A DNA stretch of 64,000 bases from Acanthosepion pharaonis (GCA_903632075.3 CAHIKZ030005576.1:2570001-2634000); one strand, 5' to 3'. Shown: positions 34,729 to 46,283, numbered from the stretch's first letter. Notes: generated by a model not told the origin, from the letters alone. A program made the numbers and translations.

Positions 34729-35197
34729 TAAGAGTTTATTCAATCGTTTAATGAAACGTCTTGCTATGAATTAATGTTTGATTAGTGAGCAACGCTATTC
34801 TCGTTGAGTTTTAAGATTGTGTAGTGAGTTTCTCGTAACAGGCTAAACTAATTCTCGCAGATGACTATACCGTTGTATACTACAAATATTGCTGGAAGTG
34901 CAATGTCTGGTTTCAGGCTTTTGCAACTGTTGCCAAAAAAAAAAAAAAAAAATTGCTTGGAATATGGTTCTCTACTTGTCTTCTGTAAATTCTCCAAAAG
35001 CAAAATGCAATACTTTTTTTTTTCTTTCTTATCGGCGTCAATCTAAATGCTAGTTTGACATCGCAAGAATGAAAAATGGATTCTCTAACTCTTTTGGAAT
35101 TTGCTTGGGTATAAATGTCTGTTTCAATCGTAGCAATGATTTATTGCTGTTTCGTATTCTTTTCTAGTACGCGATTGTATCTTTCTATTCTCGAAAG
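34729..35197. other. No recognised feature
   Basis: AT-rich sequence; nothing recognised. Confidence 0.45.
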
Positions 35198-35376
35198 GTC
35201 TTTAAAGACTCAAACCTCGACGATCTTCCTATAATTGTGTATTCGTTGTCGTTTATATAATAATAGCGAAGTGTGACGAGTAAAGCCACGACCCTTAGCC
35301 AAAACGGCGATGTCATTTACATCTGTGTGATAGGATGAGGGAGGAGATTCCTCCTTCGGGTGTGAGAAAAGCCTGG
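35198..35376 (+). repeat. Direct repeat D, copy 1
   Basis: About 95 percent like 37145-37317, with a 6-nt gap. Blocks include GACTCAAACCTCGACGAT, GTGTGACGAGTAAAGCCA and CCTTAGCCAAAACGGCGATG, ending GTGTGAGAAAAGCCTGG. Confidence 0.85.
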
Positions 35377-36594
35377 CAATGACATAACGGTCTATTCCTG
35401 TTTTTAATATATAGTTGTATATGGAGAGTTCATATTTGAATTGTTTTCATTTTATTCTGCTTGATGGTAAATGTATAAAGAAGCGGTCCCATGAAGAATG
35501 TTCTGACGTATGTGCTGATATCACGAAGTTATTCTTCTTTGCTTCGTCATCGAACTGACAACAATTCTGAAAATATATGAGATCTTTGCCATTGTATATT
35601 GGGCGTATTTTTCTGTGTATAAGACGCAGTTTGTTTGCCTTAAAATGTGACGTCAAAATCTGCTTGCGTCCTTTACTCCGAAAATATGAATAAAGATAAA
35701 CGCAATTTCCGAGAGAAAAAGCACTTTAAAATAAACTTTATGAATGGGTTGCGGATCTGAGAAGACAAGAGCTATTCACTTTTTACAAAAAAGGTATTTT
35801 TTAAAGCAAAGTTGAGCGTCTAGTGGGACTCAAAAACACCCCAGATCTCAAGTAGAACTCATATATGCAATCTATTGTTAAAGATGCTGGCAAAATGGTC
35901 GGTTCATTGTACCACTGCAATAAGTATCTGATCCTCCCCTCTCGCTCCAGCTTATCTTTACAACAGCGAGACTAAAAATGGAGTATTTATATCCGGGCTC
36001 CTTCTTTGTTATGGACCCTAGAAATTTCAACTGTCTTTTTTCTGATGTTAAGTATTGTGGGAAAATGAAATAAACCCAATAAATAAAATAATAATAAAGA
36101 ATAAAAAAAATAAATTCATTTTCCCATGATGCAAGTTATAAAGAAACCGGAAAGGATTTCTAGTCACATGTGCGATTTTATGACCCCACTTCCGGAAAGG
36201 ACATAATCTTTCTCTTTTCACTTTCTAACAAGATCGTTTGGGCGTTTTTATTTTTTTAATTTTTTTTTTTTTTTTGCAGCCAAACTCATGAAGTAATGAT
36301 TCGGTCTTCCCAACTCAGAGCGAGGCTGACTTGAGCTTGACCATCTTTACCCGTTCTTATCCTTACTTCTCATAAATTATTTCCGAATAAAAAAACGAAA
36401 ACGGGCATACTGAAGAGACATTTAACTTTGTTTTAATGCAATCAACTTAAAAGAAATAAACGTCTATAGTAGAAACTCATTTTTGTATGTTTCTATCTTC
36501 TTTGTTTATATATTGAACGCGCACCTTCACCTAAAAAATACACACAAAACCCACAAGCTTGTTAATCTTCACGGTATAAGTGTCCTTTTTGTTT
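35377..36594. other. No recognised feature
   Basis: No gene or known element recognised. Confidence 0.45.
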
Positions 36595-36900
36595 CCATTT
36601 TATTCAAAACTTCGTCGTTGCTCACATGTTCAGTCCATGCTATCCACATCATTCTTCTCTGCGGACCACATTTCTGTTGCTTCAAGTCTCTTCTTCATCT
36701 GTGAGGAGATTGTACAGCATTGTCCACTGCCATATAGGAGGACCGATATTACATAACAGTTCATTACTTTTACTTTGTTTTTAATATTTTGCTTAGCTTT
36801 TCGAAGGCATCTTTCGCTATCCCAATGTGCTTTCGGATTTCGATGCCGCACTTTCCTTCCCTTGTTAAAACACTTCCCAGATATTTAAATTGTTGTACTT
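36595..36900 (-). mobile_element. LINE family B, internal fragment
   Basis: The minus strand reads KRLEATEMWS (from CTTGAAGCAACAGAAATGTG) and upstream NCYVISVLLYGS, the region between the reverse transcriptase thumb and C-terminal domain. Truncated at both ends. Confidence 0.75.
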
Positions 36901-37144
36901 AATAAAACTTCTATATAAACCTCATTCATTAAGGTGTGTATGGGGTATATGTCAACCACACGAAAAAAAATTCTGTTTAAGTTAGAATGGAAACTTCTTT
37001 CAAATAATTTTCTTTTTTTTATTAAATAAATAACAAAAATGTCATTAAATTGTAACAAGTAATTTATTTTTTGGTAGATTTTGTTTTTAAGTTGATGTGT
37101 GTTGGGTTTTTTTTTGCCAAAAAATTTCTAATGCAAATTATGAT
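36901..37144. other. No recognised feature
   Basis: AT-rich sequence only. Confidence 0.45.
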
Positions 37145-37317
37145 GTCTTTAAAGACTCAAACCTCGACGATGTTCCTATAATTGTGTATTCATCGTCGTT
37201 TATATAATAATAGCAAAGTGTGACGAGTAAAGCCATGACCCTTAGCCAAAACGGCGATGTCATTTGTGTGATAGGATGAGGGAAGAGATTCCTCCGTCGG
37301 GTGTGAGAAAAGCCTGG
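37145..37317 (+). repeat. Direct repeat D, copy 2
   Basis: Second copy, 1.95 kb from the first, same orientation. Its high similarity suggests a recent duplication or a recently active element. Confidence 0.85.
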
Positions 37318-37791
37318 TAAAAAACATTTCCTACTATTTGTTGTGTAAAAAGACTGACTAACCTTCTCTACATTTATTATTGAAACATGGATTCCTCCAT
37401 CCGCAATAAGGAGAACGTCTTCTCATGGAACAGTAACATATAAATGGGTTGCAAAGGGGGAACGCTTTTTAGTCGTACACTTGTCGCATCCGACTACTGT
37501 ATTCGCAATCAATGCTCTTATGTGATTAAGCCCTTCACTCAATCTTTTGTTTCCAGTGATTTCCTTGCAGTCTTATTAAACAGCAACTAGGAGCGTTATA
37601 CGATTATATGGATTAATATCATGAAAGAGTTCTTTCGTGTTAGTTGGTTGAAATATATATATATATAATATGATATATAATTACGTCATGATTCCATAAT
37701 TTTTCACCTTTATATATTCATTATTTAAACATAACAGATTAGGCCGGAGCTTGCACTTCAACATTTAAAAAATAAAATAAAAATAAATATC

Positions 37792-37824
<33 letters not shown>

Positions 37825-38227
37825 TATCAAAATACAAGGATCTTGAAGAGGAAATCTCAAAAATGTGGCACATGAGGACATCAATAATTCCACTTGTAGT
37901 TGGAGCCCTCGGATTGATTGGAAAATATTCCGATAGACACATTAAAGGGATTCCTGGTAGCCCATGCCTTAAAGATATACAAAAAATTGTACTCACAGGT
38001 ACTGTTTACACCTTACGAAGGGCTTTATCTATGTAAGATGAATGTGATCTTAGGTTGTATTTTTTTTATAAAAATGATCTGTGGAAAATGTCATGAAGCC
38101 ATTTCTCACCTTAGATCTCTGGTTGGGGTCTGGAATGAAATGTGTATGCAGCAGAAATCAAAAGAAAAAAATAATAATAAATAAAATTAAATGTTTATTT
38201 ATCTTTAACAGATAAGCGAACATTTTT
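37318..38227. other. No gene; (TAA)n at 37792-37821
   Basis: A TAA trinucleotide run in otherwise unassigned DNA. 37850-38170 is less AT-rich but has no recognised domain. Confidence 0.5.
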
Positions 38228-38390
38228 ATTTTTTTTAATCATTTCACTCCAAGCAAGGCAACAAAGCCACTAAGACGCAAGGAATTACTGAGTTTGAAAG
38301 AATACAAGAAAAAGAAAGCATTATTAATGAGGAAAAACAATAAATGAACATAAATTAAAAGACAGAAGATAACAATTTAATATAATTTAT
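38228..38390 (-). mobile_element. LINE family A, 3' end fragment
   Basis: Starts with the same 3' UTR end as other family A copies (CACTCCAAGCAAGGCAACAA, AAGCCACTAAGACGCAAGG on plus) next to a T-rich run that would be its A tail. Confidence 0.65.
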
Positions 38391-38524
38391 TACTATTAAT
38401 CTTTTAACTCATCGGGCACTTTAATTATAAAATATGCCTTAAAAGCGTTATCTTTCAGAAATAATTAATCAACTTTCTTTTTTTCTTCTTTTTTTGGCGA
38501 AACACAGTTTTTTTTTTATTTTAC

Positions 38525-38525
<1 letters not shown>

Positions 38526-38557
<32 letters not shown>
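38526..38557. repeat. (TAA)n microsatellite
   Basis: TAA trinucleotide run; gives a poly-Tyr artefact on the minus strand. Confidence 0.95.
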
Positions 38558-38558
<1 letters not shown>

Positions 38559-38644
38559 TAAAATAAAAAACAGAAACATCGTTGGTAATGTCTTAAAAGC
38601 GGAGTTTTCATTTGAAATTACTTTGTAATTAATTCTTTCTCTAT

Positions 38645-38905
38645 GTACCATTAGAACGTGAGTGATCATGGTTCTCCACAACTTCCTGTCCTTTGTTGCT
38701 CCTTGACGATACCTCTGTGTCTTTCTGATATTTGTTTCTTCACCCGTTTGTTCAAAAATTGTCAGGCAGGTTATCCGCCGCATCACCCTGCCTTCGATGC
38801 GCCCTGTGTGTGTTAAATTTACCAATCCTCTTTTCCTCGTGATGTATTCTAAGCATTTCAACTGGCCTTTGTTGACTGTTAGCAACAGTTTCTGAGTAGT
38901 TCGTA
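38645..38905 (-). mobile_element. LINE family B, C-terminal fragment
   Basis: An open minus frame preserves a good stretch of the family B C-terminus: QLKCLEYITRKRGLVNLTH, GRIEG and GATKDRKLWRTMITHVL. It aligns with 22700-22790 and 51130-51380. Confidence 0.8.
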
Positions 38906-40024
38906 GCCTCTTTAAAATGTTCTCATCTATTATTATATTATAATAATTATATTATAAAAGAAACGAAAATTTTCTGTCGTGCGTATAAATGATGTATATA
39001 CAAATGTATGTGTTGTGTGTGGGTGAGTAACTTGCATGTGCTATTAATGTATACCCTAGCACACACACGCACAGTTTAACTGGGTTTAAAATGAAACATT
39101 GGCAGAGTACATTCCACCCAGTCTGTGTAACCCCTACCCGGAGCTGAGCAGTAAAATCATAAGCCACCAAAACTTACCCTCCCATCAGATAATTATAAGA
39201 TTTTATTGAACTTTTCGGGAAATATTTTGTTATAGAATGTGTTGTAGCATACCTCCGGACGATAATGGGTATGTTCCCATTCAAATAAATACAGTAGTAA
39301 ATACTGTATCTTTGTCTGTAGTTGGAGATTCGTCTCCAGCTGTGCTGGTCAAACTCTCTGCCTCCGAGCAATGAGGATCCCCAGACGAGGTTATGTCGAA
39401 GGGCAGCGTCTCATCTCGGGAATATACGGGGTCTATGGGAAACTTTTGACCGAGATTACGGGCTCGGATATCCCACATTAAATTCAGCCTTGTGCCATAT
39501 CTGGCCGTGTGGGGTGGTTGGTAGATATCCTGCAGTTAGAGATTCATTGTGAAATTCATTTGACTCACTTCTAGCAGTTGACTACTTCTATGCGCGGCTG
39601 GCGAATCTTATATGTGTTGTTCTTGTCCTAAGTATTATTGTTCATTACAAACTTTATTATTCTATTCAGTAACCTTTTTTTAAAAATTTGTAAATTTTGT
39701 AGAAATATTTTTAGGTTTATCATTGGATTAGACTATACATGTGCACACACGAACCTACACATACACAATTTGAATGAAATTGCAGTGCACATCTATGTTG
39801 CAAGCAGTAAGTTCTCTTTCTGCCTGGCAGCAACTCTTGGAAAAGAAGAAAAGCTGAAATGTGCGATCCTTTGAAATAATTTTATGACCTCTTCTGTATT
39901 TAAATTGAATGTGTTTTCTAATAAATGTACTATTTTTAAAGGAACAAACAAATTAAATTTAGATTTAAGATTTGATCATCTTGCCGTCAGAGGCCGAAAA
40001 ATGTGATTAATTGTAAGCTTAAAG
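38906..40024. other. No recognised feature
   Basis: Several short open frames at 39174-39552 on both strands have no domain. No repeat family assigned. Confidence 0.4.
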
Positions 40025-40105
40025 AGCCCGCTTTTTAGAATAAAGCAAGCGATTTTTCGCTATGTGGTCTCCTGCTATACCACTAAGCTATAACTTAAAA
40101 CCATC
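40025..40105 (-). repeat. tRNA-like half, pseudo-tRNA or SINE head
   Basis: The minus strand contains TAGCTTAGTGGTATAGCAGG, a good Pol III A box with D-arm spacing, followed by an anticodon-arm-like stretch. No B box was found, so it is not a functional tRNA gene. Confidence 0.3.
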
Positions 40106-40617
40106 CAATGAGACCTTACTTTAGTGAGGACAAAGAAAGTCACTGATGTACGAAGTGCCCCCACTTAACCCATCTCTCTTTTTTCCCGTTCGTCCGTTGT
40201 ATTTTTCTTCTTTTCTTTCCCCGCAAAGCAAACCAGCAAGAAAACACTTTATAATCCGAAGTAACAATGAATGACTGTAGTTACTACAAAATGCCAGGTG
40301 GGAATGTATGTAAAGTAAAAAAAAAATATTGTGAGGCTGTCCGTTATTGATTTCGGACGCTCAAAACCAAAAGTTAAAAAAAAACTAACATTTACAGTAA
40401 AGTTAGAAAAAACGAGGAATTCACACAATACATAAATGTAAATTTAAAAAAAAATTAATGCTTTCAGATATTTTTTAAAAAATGCACTTGTCCCCCTTAT
40501 CCACTGGTTAGGTTCTGCAATACCAGTTATCCGCGGCAAACAAGATAAATAATTTATAAATTTTGATTCATAATTTTCTTAAAGAGTCAAAGTAGTGATG
40601 CTGGCATTTCCGTTTTT
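40106..40617. other. No recognised feature
   Basis: Nothing recognised; several A runs. Confidence 0.45.
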
Positions 40618-41395
40618 TAACATATCACCCCAATCAAGGCAATAAAGACACTAAGGCGCAAGGGGGTTACTAAGTGTGAAAGAATATGAGAAAAAGGAAA
40701 CATTTTTAAGAAGAGAGAACAATAAAAGAACATTATTTACATTATTCGGACTATTGTCCTCATCTTTGGCGCCATATTTATCACAACGTTTCGGCCGTTG
40801 TACGCCCCGGCCTTCTTTAGGTGGTTGGAATTTCGAACTGAACCCTTTATTTCGCTCACTGGAGTAGACTGTTCTAGTTCCACGTGCCAGGTTTTTGACA
40901 CATGACACAGTGGATAAAGGCGTTGGTTAGATCCAGTGACAGGACCCAAAGAGTGTGATTTCAATAACCGGTTAAGGTTATTTCAGAGGGAAATTAGCAG
41001 GAGATAACTGATAACTGAAATCCATCAAACATGGCACGTGGAACTAGAATACTCTACCCCAGTGAGCGAAATAAAGGGTTCAGTTCGAAATTCCAACCAC
41101 CTGAAGAACGAAAACGTTGTGATAAATATGGCGACAAAGATGAGGACAATAGTCCGAATAATGTAAATAATGTACATAATACCTCATCTCAGAAATATAG
41201 ACAGACAATAAAAGAACAGAAATTAAGATGATAAAAGATAACAATCGACATTGCATTTAAAATTTTAAAGATCAAAGTTGACTGGAAAGCAAGAATCTAT
41301 AAAAGAGTTGCACAAATGAGGATTTCAAGAGAAGAAACTGTTAGCATGATTAAACTTACAGTTATATCTCGCTATTTCAACTATAAAGTGATGAG
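40618..41395 (-). mobile_element. LINE family A 3' end, split by an insertion
   Basis: 40618-40732 and 41219-41395 are two halves of one minus-strand family A fragment (CCAATCAAGGCAATAAAGAC at left; GACATTGCATTTAAAATTTT and GTTGACTGGAAAGCAAG at right). Other copies (41640-41880, 26868-27118) show the halves are normally adjacent. Confidence 0.8.
40733..41204. mobile_element. Foldback/Penelope-like element F inserted in a LINE
   Basis: A 472-bp insertion flanked by a 14-bp duplication ACAATAAAAGAACA (40719-40732 and 41205-41218). Long inverted arms at about 40733-40892 and 41033-41170 share TTACATTATTCGG, GGACTATTGTCCTCATC and CTAGTTCCACGTG. The right end extends about 34 bp further (to AGAAATATAGACAG), so the left end is truncated. 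On the minus strand of the left arm, 40788-40821 reads CTAAAGA, GGCCG...CGGCC hairpin, GAAAC. The right arm has the same motif with the hairpin deleted (41100-41116). Penelope-like elements are known to have inverted pseudo-LTRs, 5' truncation and hammerhead motifs, but no RT or GIY-YIG frame is present, so the class is inferred. Confidence 0.75.
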
Positions 41396-41410
41396 ATCTT
41401 CAGTCAGTTA

Positions 41411-41570
41411 AGTGCTGTACGTGACCCACGCTTGGGCGATCCTGTCTCTTACGATTCATGACTGGCGAGGCAGAGGATTTTCCCCGCAGTAAGTTGCTGT
41501 TTCTTTATGCGGTAGACTGGTTGTTAAAGACCCAGTCTGTCCTGTTTTTCAACTCATAACTGGGAGAAGA
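41411..41570 (-). mobile_element. SINE family 1, 3' half
   Basis: Minus-strand copy lacking the tRNA-like head. The 3' hairpin region (GATTCATGACTGGCGAGG on plus), CCGCAGTAAGTTGC and CCAGTCTGTCCTG match other family 1 copies. Confidence 0.75.
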
Positions 41571-41639
41571 GATTAGAGAACTCTGCTTAGATTCATAAAG
41601 TCTAGGTACTAAAAAGGAAAAAAGAATTACCATGAAAAA

Positions 41640-41880
41640 AAAATTTGATCGGTATCACTCCATGCAAGGCAGTACATCCACTAAAATGCAAGGAGTTACA
41701 GGATGTGGAAGAATTAGGAACAGAAACATTAATAATGAGCGGGAAGAGAAAAGAGTAATCAGGAGGACAGTAGATATTGATTGACATTGCATTTACATTT
41801 TTGCAGATTAAAGTTGTCTGGAAAGCATGGAGCCGGAAGGGAGTTCCACAAGCGAGGAGTGTGAGAGAAGAAACTATTAA
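41640..41880 (-). mobile_element. LINE family A, 3' end
   Basis: Same 3' region as 26868-27118 (GGAGTTCCACAAGCGAG, TTGACATTGCATTTACA, GGAAGAATTAGGAACAG). An A-rich tail lies at the left edge (T-strand at 41633-41643). 5'-truncated. Confidence 0.77.
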
Positions 41881-42219
41881 TATTTATAAAATTAAATATA
41901 TAAATAAATATAAATAAATCCACTAATATTTATTTTTTAAAAAAGGCACAGGGAAGCTACATTATGGGCAGTGAGATATGCTAAAGAAAGTATATATTAA
42001 AAATGTTCCTTTTACTGAAAAGGCATAAGTTCTTAAATTAATCGGGAAATAAAACATATGCATCTTATGTGTAGTTATGATCTATAAGAAAGGACTTCTT
42101 TTCTTCATAATTGTTTTATTTTATTATGAGTCATTGTTGTTAATAATTTACTATACATATTTTATAAAGAAATATATAATTTCCTGGCTTCAGCTGAGGT
42201 AGTTTGAAATTAATATTAG

Positions 42220-42400
42220 CACAAGCCCCGGGGGCGGAGCACTCCCCCAGGCAGCAATTTATTTTCGGGAGGGGGCTGGGTTTATTGCCCGATGCCTGAG
42301 GCGTCCTCCAAAAGGGAAATGCCGAGGGAACTTGGGCAATTTTTACACGGTATTGCCATTAAACCCACTTTACATTGACCTTGTGTCACACTCGGTAGCG
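42220..42400. other. GC-rich structured island of unknown origin
   Basis: A sharp GC-rich island in AT-rich DNA with several possible hairpins: GGGGG...CCCCC at 42230-42248, TCGGG...CCCGA at 42265-42292 and GGCAAT...ATTGCC at 42335-42357. CAATTTTTAC resembles an Sm-site-like sequence. I compared it mentally with U1, U2, U4, U5 and U12 and saw no convincing match. It could be a small RNA gene, a promoter or a transposon fragment. Confidence 0.3.
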
Positions 42401-42555
42401 ACGTGGGCGCACTGAGAAAATACACATAGTTTATAAAGAAACAAGAACATCGTTTAACCTAAAGAAACAAAAGTGTCAAAAGGACGCTTATTCTCTTGAC
42501 ACCGCCATTACTGTATACACTTTTGACTTGCTTTTCGGCAATATTTATTTCAGTT

Positions 42556-42844
42556 ATGTGCTATGCATGATACACGCTTAGGCGATCATGTATCTTTCGA
42601 TACATGACTGACAAGGCAGATTTTTTCCCGCAGTAGGTTGCCATTTCTTTCTGCGGTAGACAAGTTGACATCCAAGGCTATGGAACCCGGGTCTGTCCTC
42701 CTATTTACCCATAGCTGGAGGGAGAAGAAGAGGATTCATACCTTTCCCAAGGGTATTAGTACGTAAGTGAATGTAATGGATTCGACTGGAATTCGAACTC
42801 AGCTCTCCGATTTCTCAATCCGAGCCGCTATCAATTACTCCACA
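42556..42844 (-). mobile_element. SINE family 1, near full length
   Basis: Reverse-strand copy with head (GAGTTCGAATTCCAG on minus, a good B box), body and 3' hairpin (CATGTATC...GATACATG). Beyond the 3' end, TAACTGAAATAAATATTG matches the sequence beyond the 43600-43655 copy, so this may be the true SINE tail. Confidence 0.87.
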
Positions 42845-43300
42845 TTTAAAAATTCAAAAAATAGGCAAACGAAGTACTATGGAATATTTATTATTTACCC
42901 TCTATAAAGATTTATTATTTACCATTTTATAAAGATTTATTATTTACCATTTTATAAAGAAATGAATTTGAAAAGAAACCGTTTTATTTAAAAATTTATA
43001 AAAAATTACAAAATTATCAAAATAAACTAAAAGCAATGCAATATTTATTATTTACTATTTTATAAATAACTATGAAGACAGGCTTTATTCATAATTTTAT
43101 AAAAATGTCAATGAACTCTAGAACAAGAAAATTTAAATAAACAGGATTTTCCGAACACAATATATTTTTCTCATAATTTTAGATCTCATATTAATTCTTG
43201 TTTTAATTTTCGAACTTTTATAATTTATAAATAATGAAAATATTTTTTATATTTATTTGTTTATAAAATAGAAAATATATTTCATTATAGATGGTTCACA
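42845..43300. other. Local tandem-like AT-rich block
   Basis: TTTATTATTTACC...TATAAAGA occurs several times at 42880-42960 and in weaker form to 43060, a short imperfect tandem array. Nothing else recognised. Confidence 0.5.
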
Positions 43301-43575
43301 AGAAGTGATGGATAATGGCTCAGATTGAATAGTCGGAGAGCCGAGTTCGAATCCCAGCCGAATCTATTACATTCACTTACGTGCTAATACCCTTGGGAAA
43401 GGTATGAATCCTCTCCTTCTCCCTCCAGCTATGGGTAAATAGCAGGACAGACCGGGTTCTATAGCCTTGGATGTCAACCGTAGAAAGAAATGGCAACCTA
43501 CTGCGGGAGAAAATCTGCCTCGTCAGTCATGTACGAAGGTACATGATCGCCTAAGCCTGTATCACGCTTGGCACA
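43301..43575 (+). mobile_element. SINE family 1 (copy with intact B box)
   Basis: AGCCGAGTTCGAATCCCAG contains a consensus-quality B box. The body (CCTTGGGAAAGGTATGAATC, CTATGGGTAAATAGCAGG) is the best preserved in the window. The first few head bases are lost. Confidence 0.88.
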
Positions 43576-43599
43576 TGTATATATTTTTGACTCCCTGGG

Positions 43600-43655
43600 A
43601 AATATTTATTTCAGTCAGTTATGTGCCATGCGTGATACACGCTTAGGCGATCATT
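43600..43655 (-). mobile_element. SINE family 1, 3' end only, inverted
   Basis: TGCCATGCGTGATACACGC on plus is the reverse complement of the 3' end of the copy just upstream, giving a tail-to-tail arrangement. The tail AACTGACTGAAATAAATATT is shared with the 42556 copy. Confidence 0.75.
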
Positions 43656-44610
43656 GAAATATAAAATTATTCTTGCAGATAAGCAATTTAATAAATAGTT
43701 TTTGATATCTTTGTTGTCAAGTTCTTAAAGAAAATGAATCCATTTTCATATTTTGGACTTTTATTAAAATTCTAACCATCACTTTTTAGAACAATAAACC
43801 TTGTCGATGAGATGAAAATTATATACAGTGTATACATAATAATGGTATGTCAAGGGAATAACTGTCACATCTTTTTTTTTATTTTATTTTTGTGGACACT
43901 ATGGTTAAACATTAGTGAAAGATGTATGCATAAATTGACTGGTAAAATCTAGCTTTCTAGATCGTTTATAAGATTGAGGAAAGCAGGGTACAATGGTAAG
44001 AGAGATTTTAAACAGAATCGTTTTGCACATGAAAAAATCAAAAGAAATATTCGTAAGGGTAGGTGACTAAAAAATGAAAAAAAAAAAAAAAAGAAAAAAG
44101 AAAGAAAAGAAAAGAAATGAAAAAAAAAAAAGTAACACCTAAGGTTTAAAATACATTTAAAAAATGAAAAATCTTTAAGCTTTAAATTTAACTTTCATTC
44201 CAAGTTAATAGATTAAATTTAATATTTCCAATAAAACGCAAAATACTTTGTATTAAAAACCGAATTTAAATTGATTGGAATCTTTTTTTTTCCCCTACTT
44301 ATCAGTAAAATCTACAACTTCACCCATATTGATAGATCTTTCAACGCAATAATTCTCTTTATCAAAAAATCTTTAAAAAAAATAAAATATAATTTTCTTA
44401 AGCGTTCTTTGAGGAAATTTAGGTGATGTAAAAAAAAAGTTTAATTAATCTGAATTGAAACAAAGATTACATGCTTTTTTTTTCTACTTTTTCTTTTTAC
44501 GGAGGGGTTATTTTTCTGACATGAATGATTTATTAGCAGCCTGGTGTTTGGGAAATTTAAGTAAGGAGACAGAACCGAAAACAAATTACTTAACGAATAC
44601 AACGTTAACG

Positions 44611-44613
<3 letters not shown>
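43656..44613. other. AT-rich DNA, no gene seen
   Basis: A-rich runs near 44075-44130; nothing recognised. Confidence 0.5.

Positions 44614-44672
<59 letters not shown>
44614..44672. repeat. (TA)n microsatellite
   Basis: TA run giving Tyr-Ile open frames on both strands. Confidence 0.97.
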
Positions 44673-44675
<3 letters not shown>

Positions 44676-45019
44676 GGTAAGTAAAAAAAATTATCCGCAC
44701 TTTCGCCATAACATATCTGTGCTATGAGTGCGGATAATTTTTGACTTTCTCTCGTAATTTGCTTCAACGACCCAGTATTCTTTAAAATTTAAGCAATCTA
44801 ATATTTTATCAAATTCTTGGAACTTTGGCTTTATAGCCTTATTTACGAAGATGCTTTTTGAGAAAATATTAGAAAATTACCAATAAATTTTAAATTTAAT
44901 TTACTATAGTTACCTCTCTTATTTGCAGATAATTTTGTGTATAGACGTCCATATTTACAAAAATCGAAACGTTTATACATACACACGCAATTTTCTTTTT
45001 AAATACCGGGGATTGTTGA

Positions 45020-45600
45020 ATTCTCGTGAGTTTTTCCATAACCATTCGCCCTTGCATGGAGTATTGACGCCATATATGATCTGGAGCCCCTTCTGTTTGC
45101 CTCGGGGTTCTTGATAAGATCCAGAGACGGATATGCAATGCAATTGGCCCTGATCTGGCATCTCGTCTGCAGTCGCTCTCTCACAGACATGCCGTCGCCT
45201 CTCTCTGTCTTTTTTACAAATACTTTCATGGTAATTGCTCCGATGAGCTGCATTCGCTGGTTCCCAGGCTTCATGAATTCAAGCGTCCTACGAGGCTGGC
45301 ATCCCGCTCTCACCCTTTCACTGTTGAAACTGTTAAATGTAGCCGTCTTTTCTACTCCAATAGCTTCATGTCTCGCACCTCTCGCCTGTGGAACTCCCTT
45401 CCCTATTCCAGTTTCCCTGATAGCTATAATCTCCAACTATTCAAATGTAATGTCAATCGACGTCTCCAAATGCCCCGATCTATCCACTATCCTTCTCCTC
45501 ATCCTTTCCTCTATCACTCCTATCTGCTCTCGCTCCAAATCCTATGTAACACCTTGCGTGCTAGTGGCTTCCAGCCTTGCTTGGGTTGAAATGTTTAAAA
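45020..45600 (+). mobile_element. LINE family A, C-terminal coding fragment, mostly open
   Basis: From 45080 to the TGA at 45590-45592 one frame stays open and encodes the conserved C-terminal tail of a jockey/CR1-like reverse transcriptase polyprotein: GAPSVCLGVLDKIQRR, LSHRHAVASLCLFYKYFHG, RTSRLWNSLP and SYNLQLFKCNVNRRL. A TGA at 45077 replaces an expected Trp codon just upstream (HI-stop-SGAP), and further stops lie before it. The RT catalytic core is absent, so the piece is dead, but it is the youngest-looking family A copy here. Confidence 0.85.
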
Positions 45601-46283
45601 AACAAACAAACTAATCATTTCAGTACGTTATTTATTAAGAACATTCAATAAAAACTAGTGCTGGAACGACTGGATGGAAGAAGATATTGAAAAGCGATAT
45701 GCCAGGAGACTGACGCCGATCATATATTTTGTGTAGTTGTTGCTATATACGCTGGCACGAAAGAATTTAATCCTGGCTTTGTGCATTAAAAAAAATTTCA
45801 AGTTATCTCGTGTTGTGGAAGACAAAAGAAAGACGATAAGAAAACTTAAGAGAAAACAAAATAAAAAACTTAAATCTTGATCAGTGTCAACAGAAACGCG
45901 TAGAGATCGCATAATTCTGCTGATGTTTACTAAACATAAATTAGTGTGGCACAGGTTGAAGAGATCACATAATAATTCCATTCGTCTATAAACGAACGTC
46001 GTAAGTAGGTCTAGAAAAAGCAGTTGAATGGCTCAATAGCATGTCGATAGCCTCACTTGAAACGATTTCAAAGCATCCTTCAACAGACAAACGGGATTTA
46101 GACAATTTAATTGGACAGAATAGCAGATGTTAGCTTTTTTTTTTCTCTTCTCTTTCTCTCCGTTAGATTAATATCGAGTTGAAACACTTGTTCCTTTTGT
46201 AAAGTCCTGACAAATATGCTTTGAACATTGGATGTATAAGACGAAAAGGATCCTTGATAAATAATTGCTTGATTTATTTATAA

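Noticed and set aside
40025..40105. A functional tRNA gene
   Set aside because: An A box is visible but no B box, acceptor stem or T arm.
42220..42400. U4, U5 or other spliceosomal RNA gene
   Set aside because: An Sm-like element and hairpins are present, but the conserved sequences of these RNAs are not, so only an unassigned island is reported.
45111..45614. A 167-codon frame starting at TTG
   Set aside because: It is an alternative frame over the LINE family A C-terminal region; the real frame is one base earlier and contains the conserved motifs.
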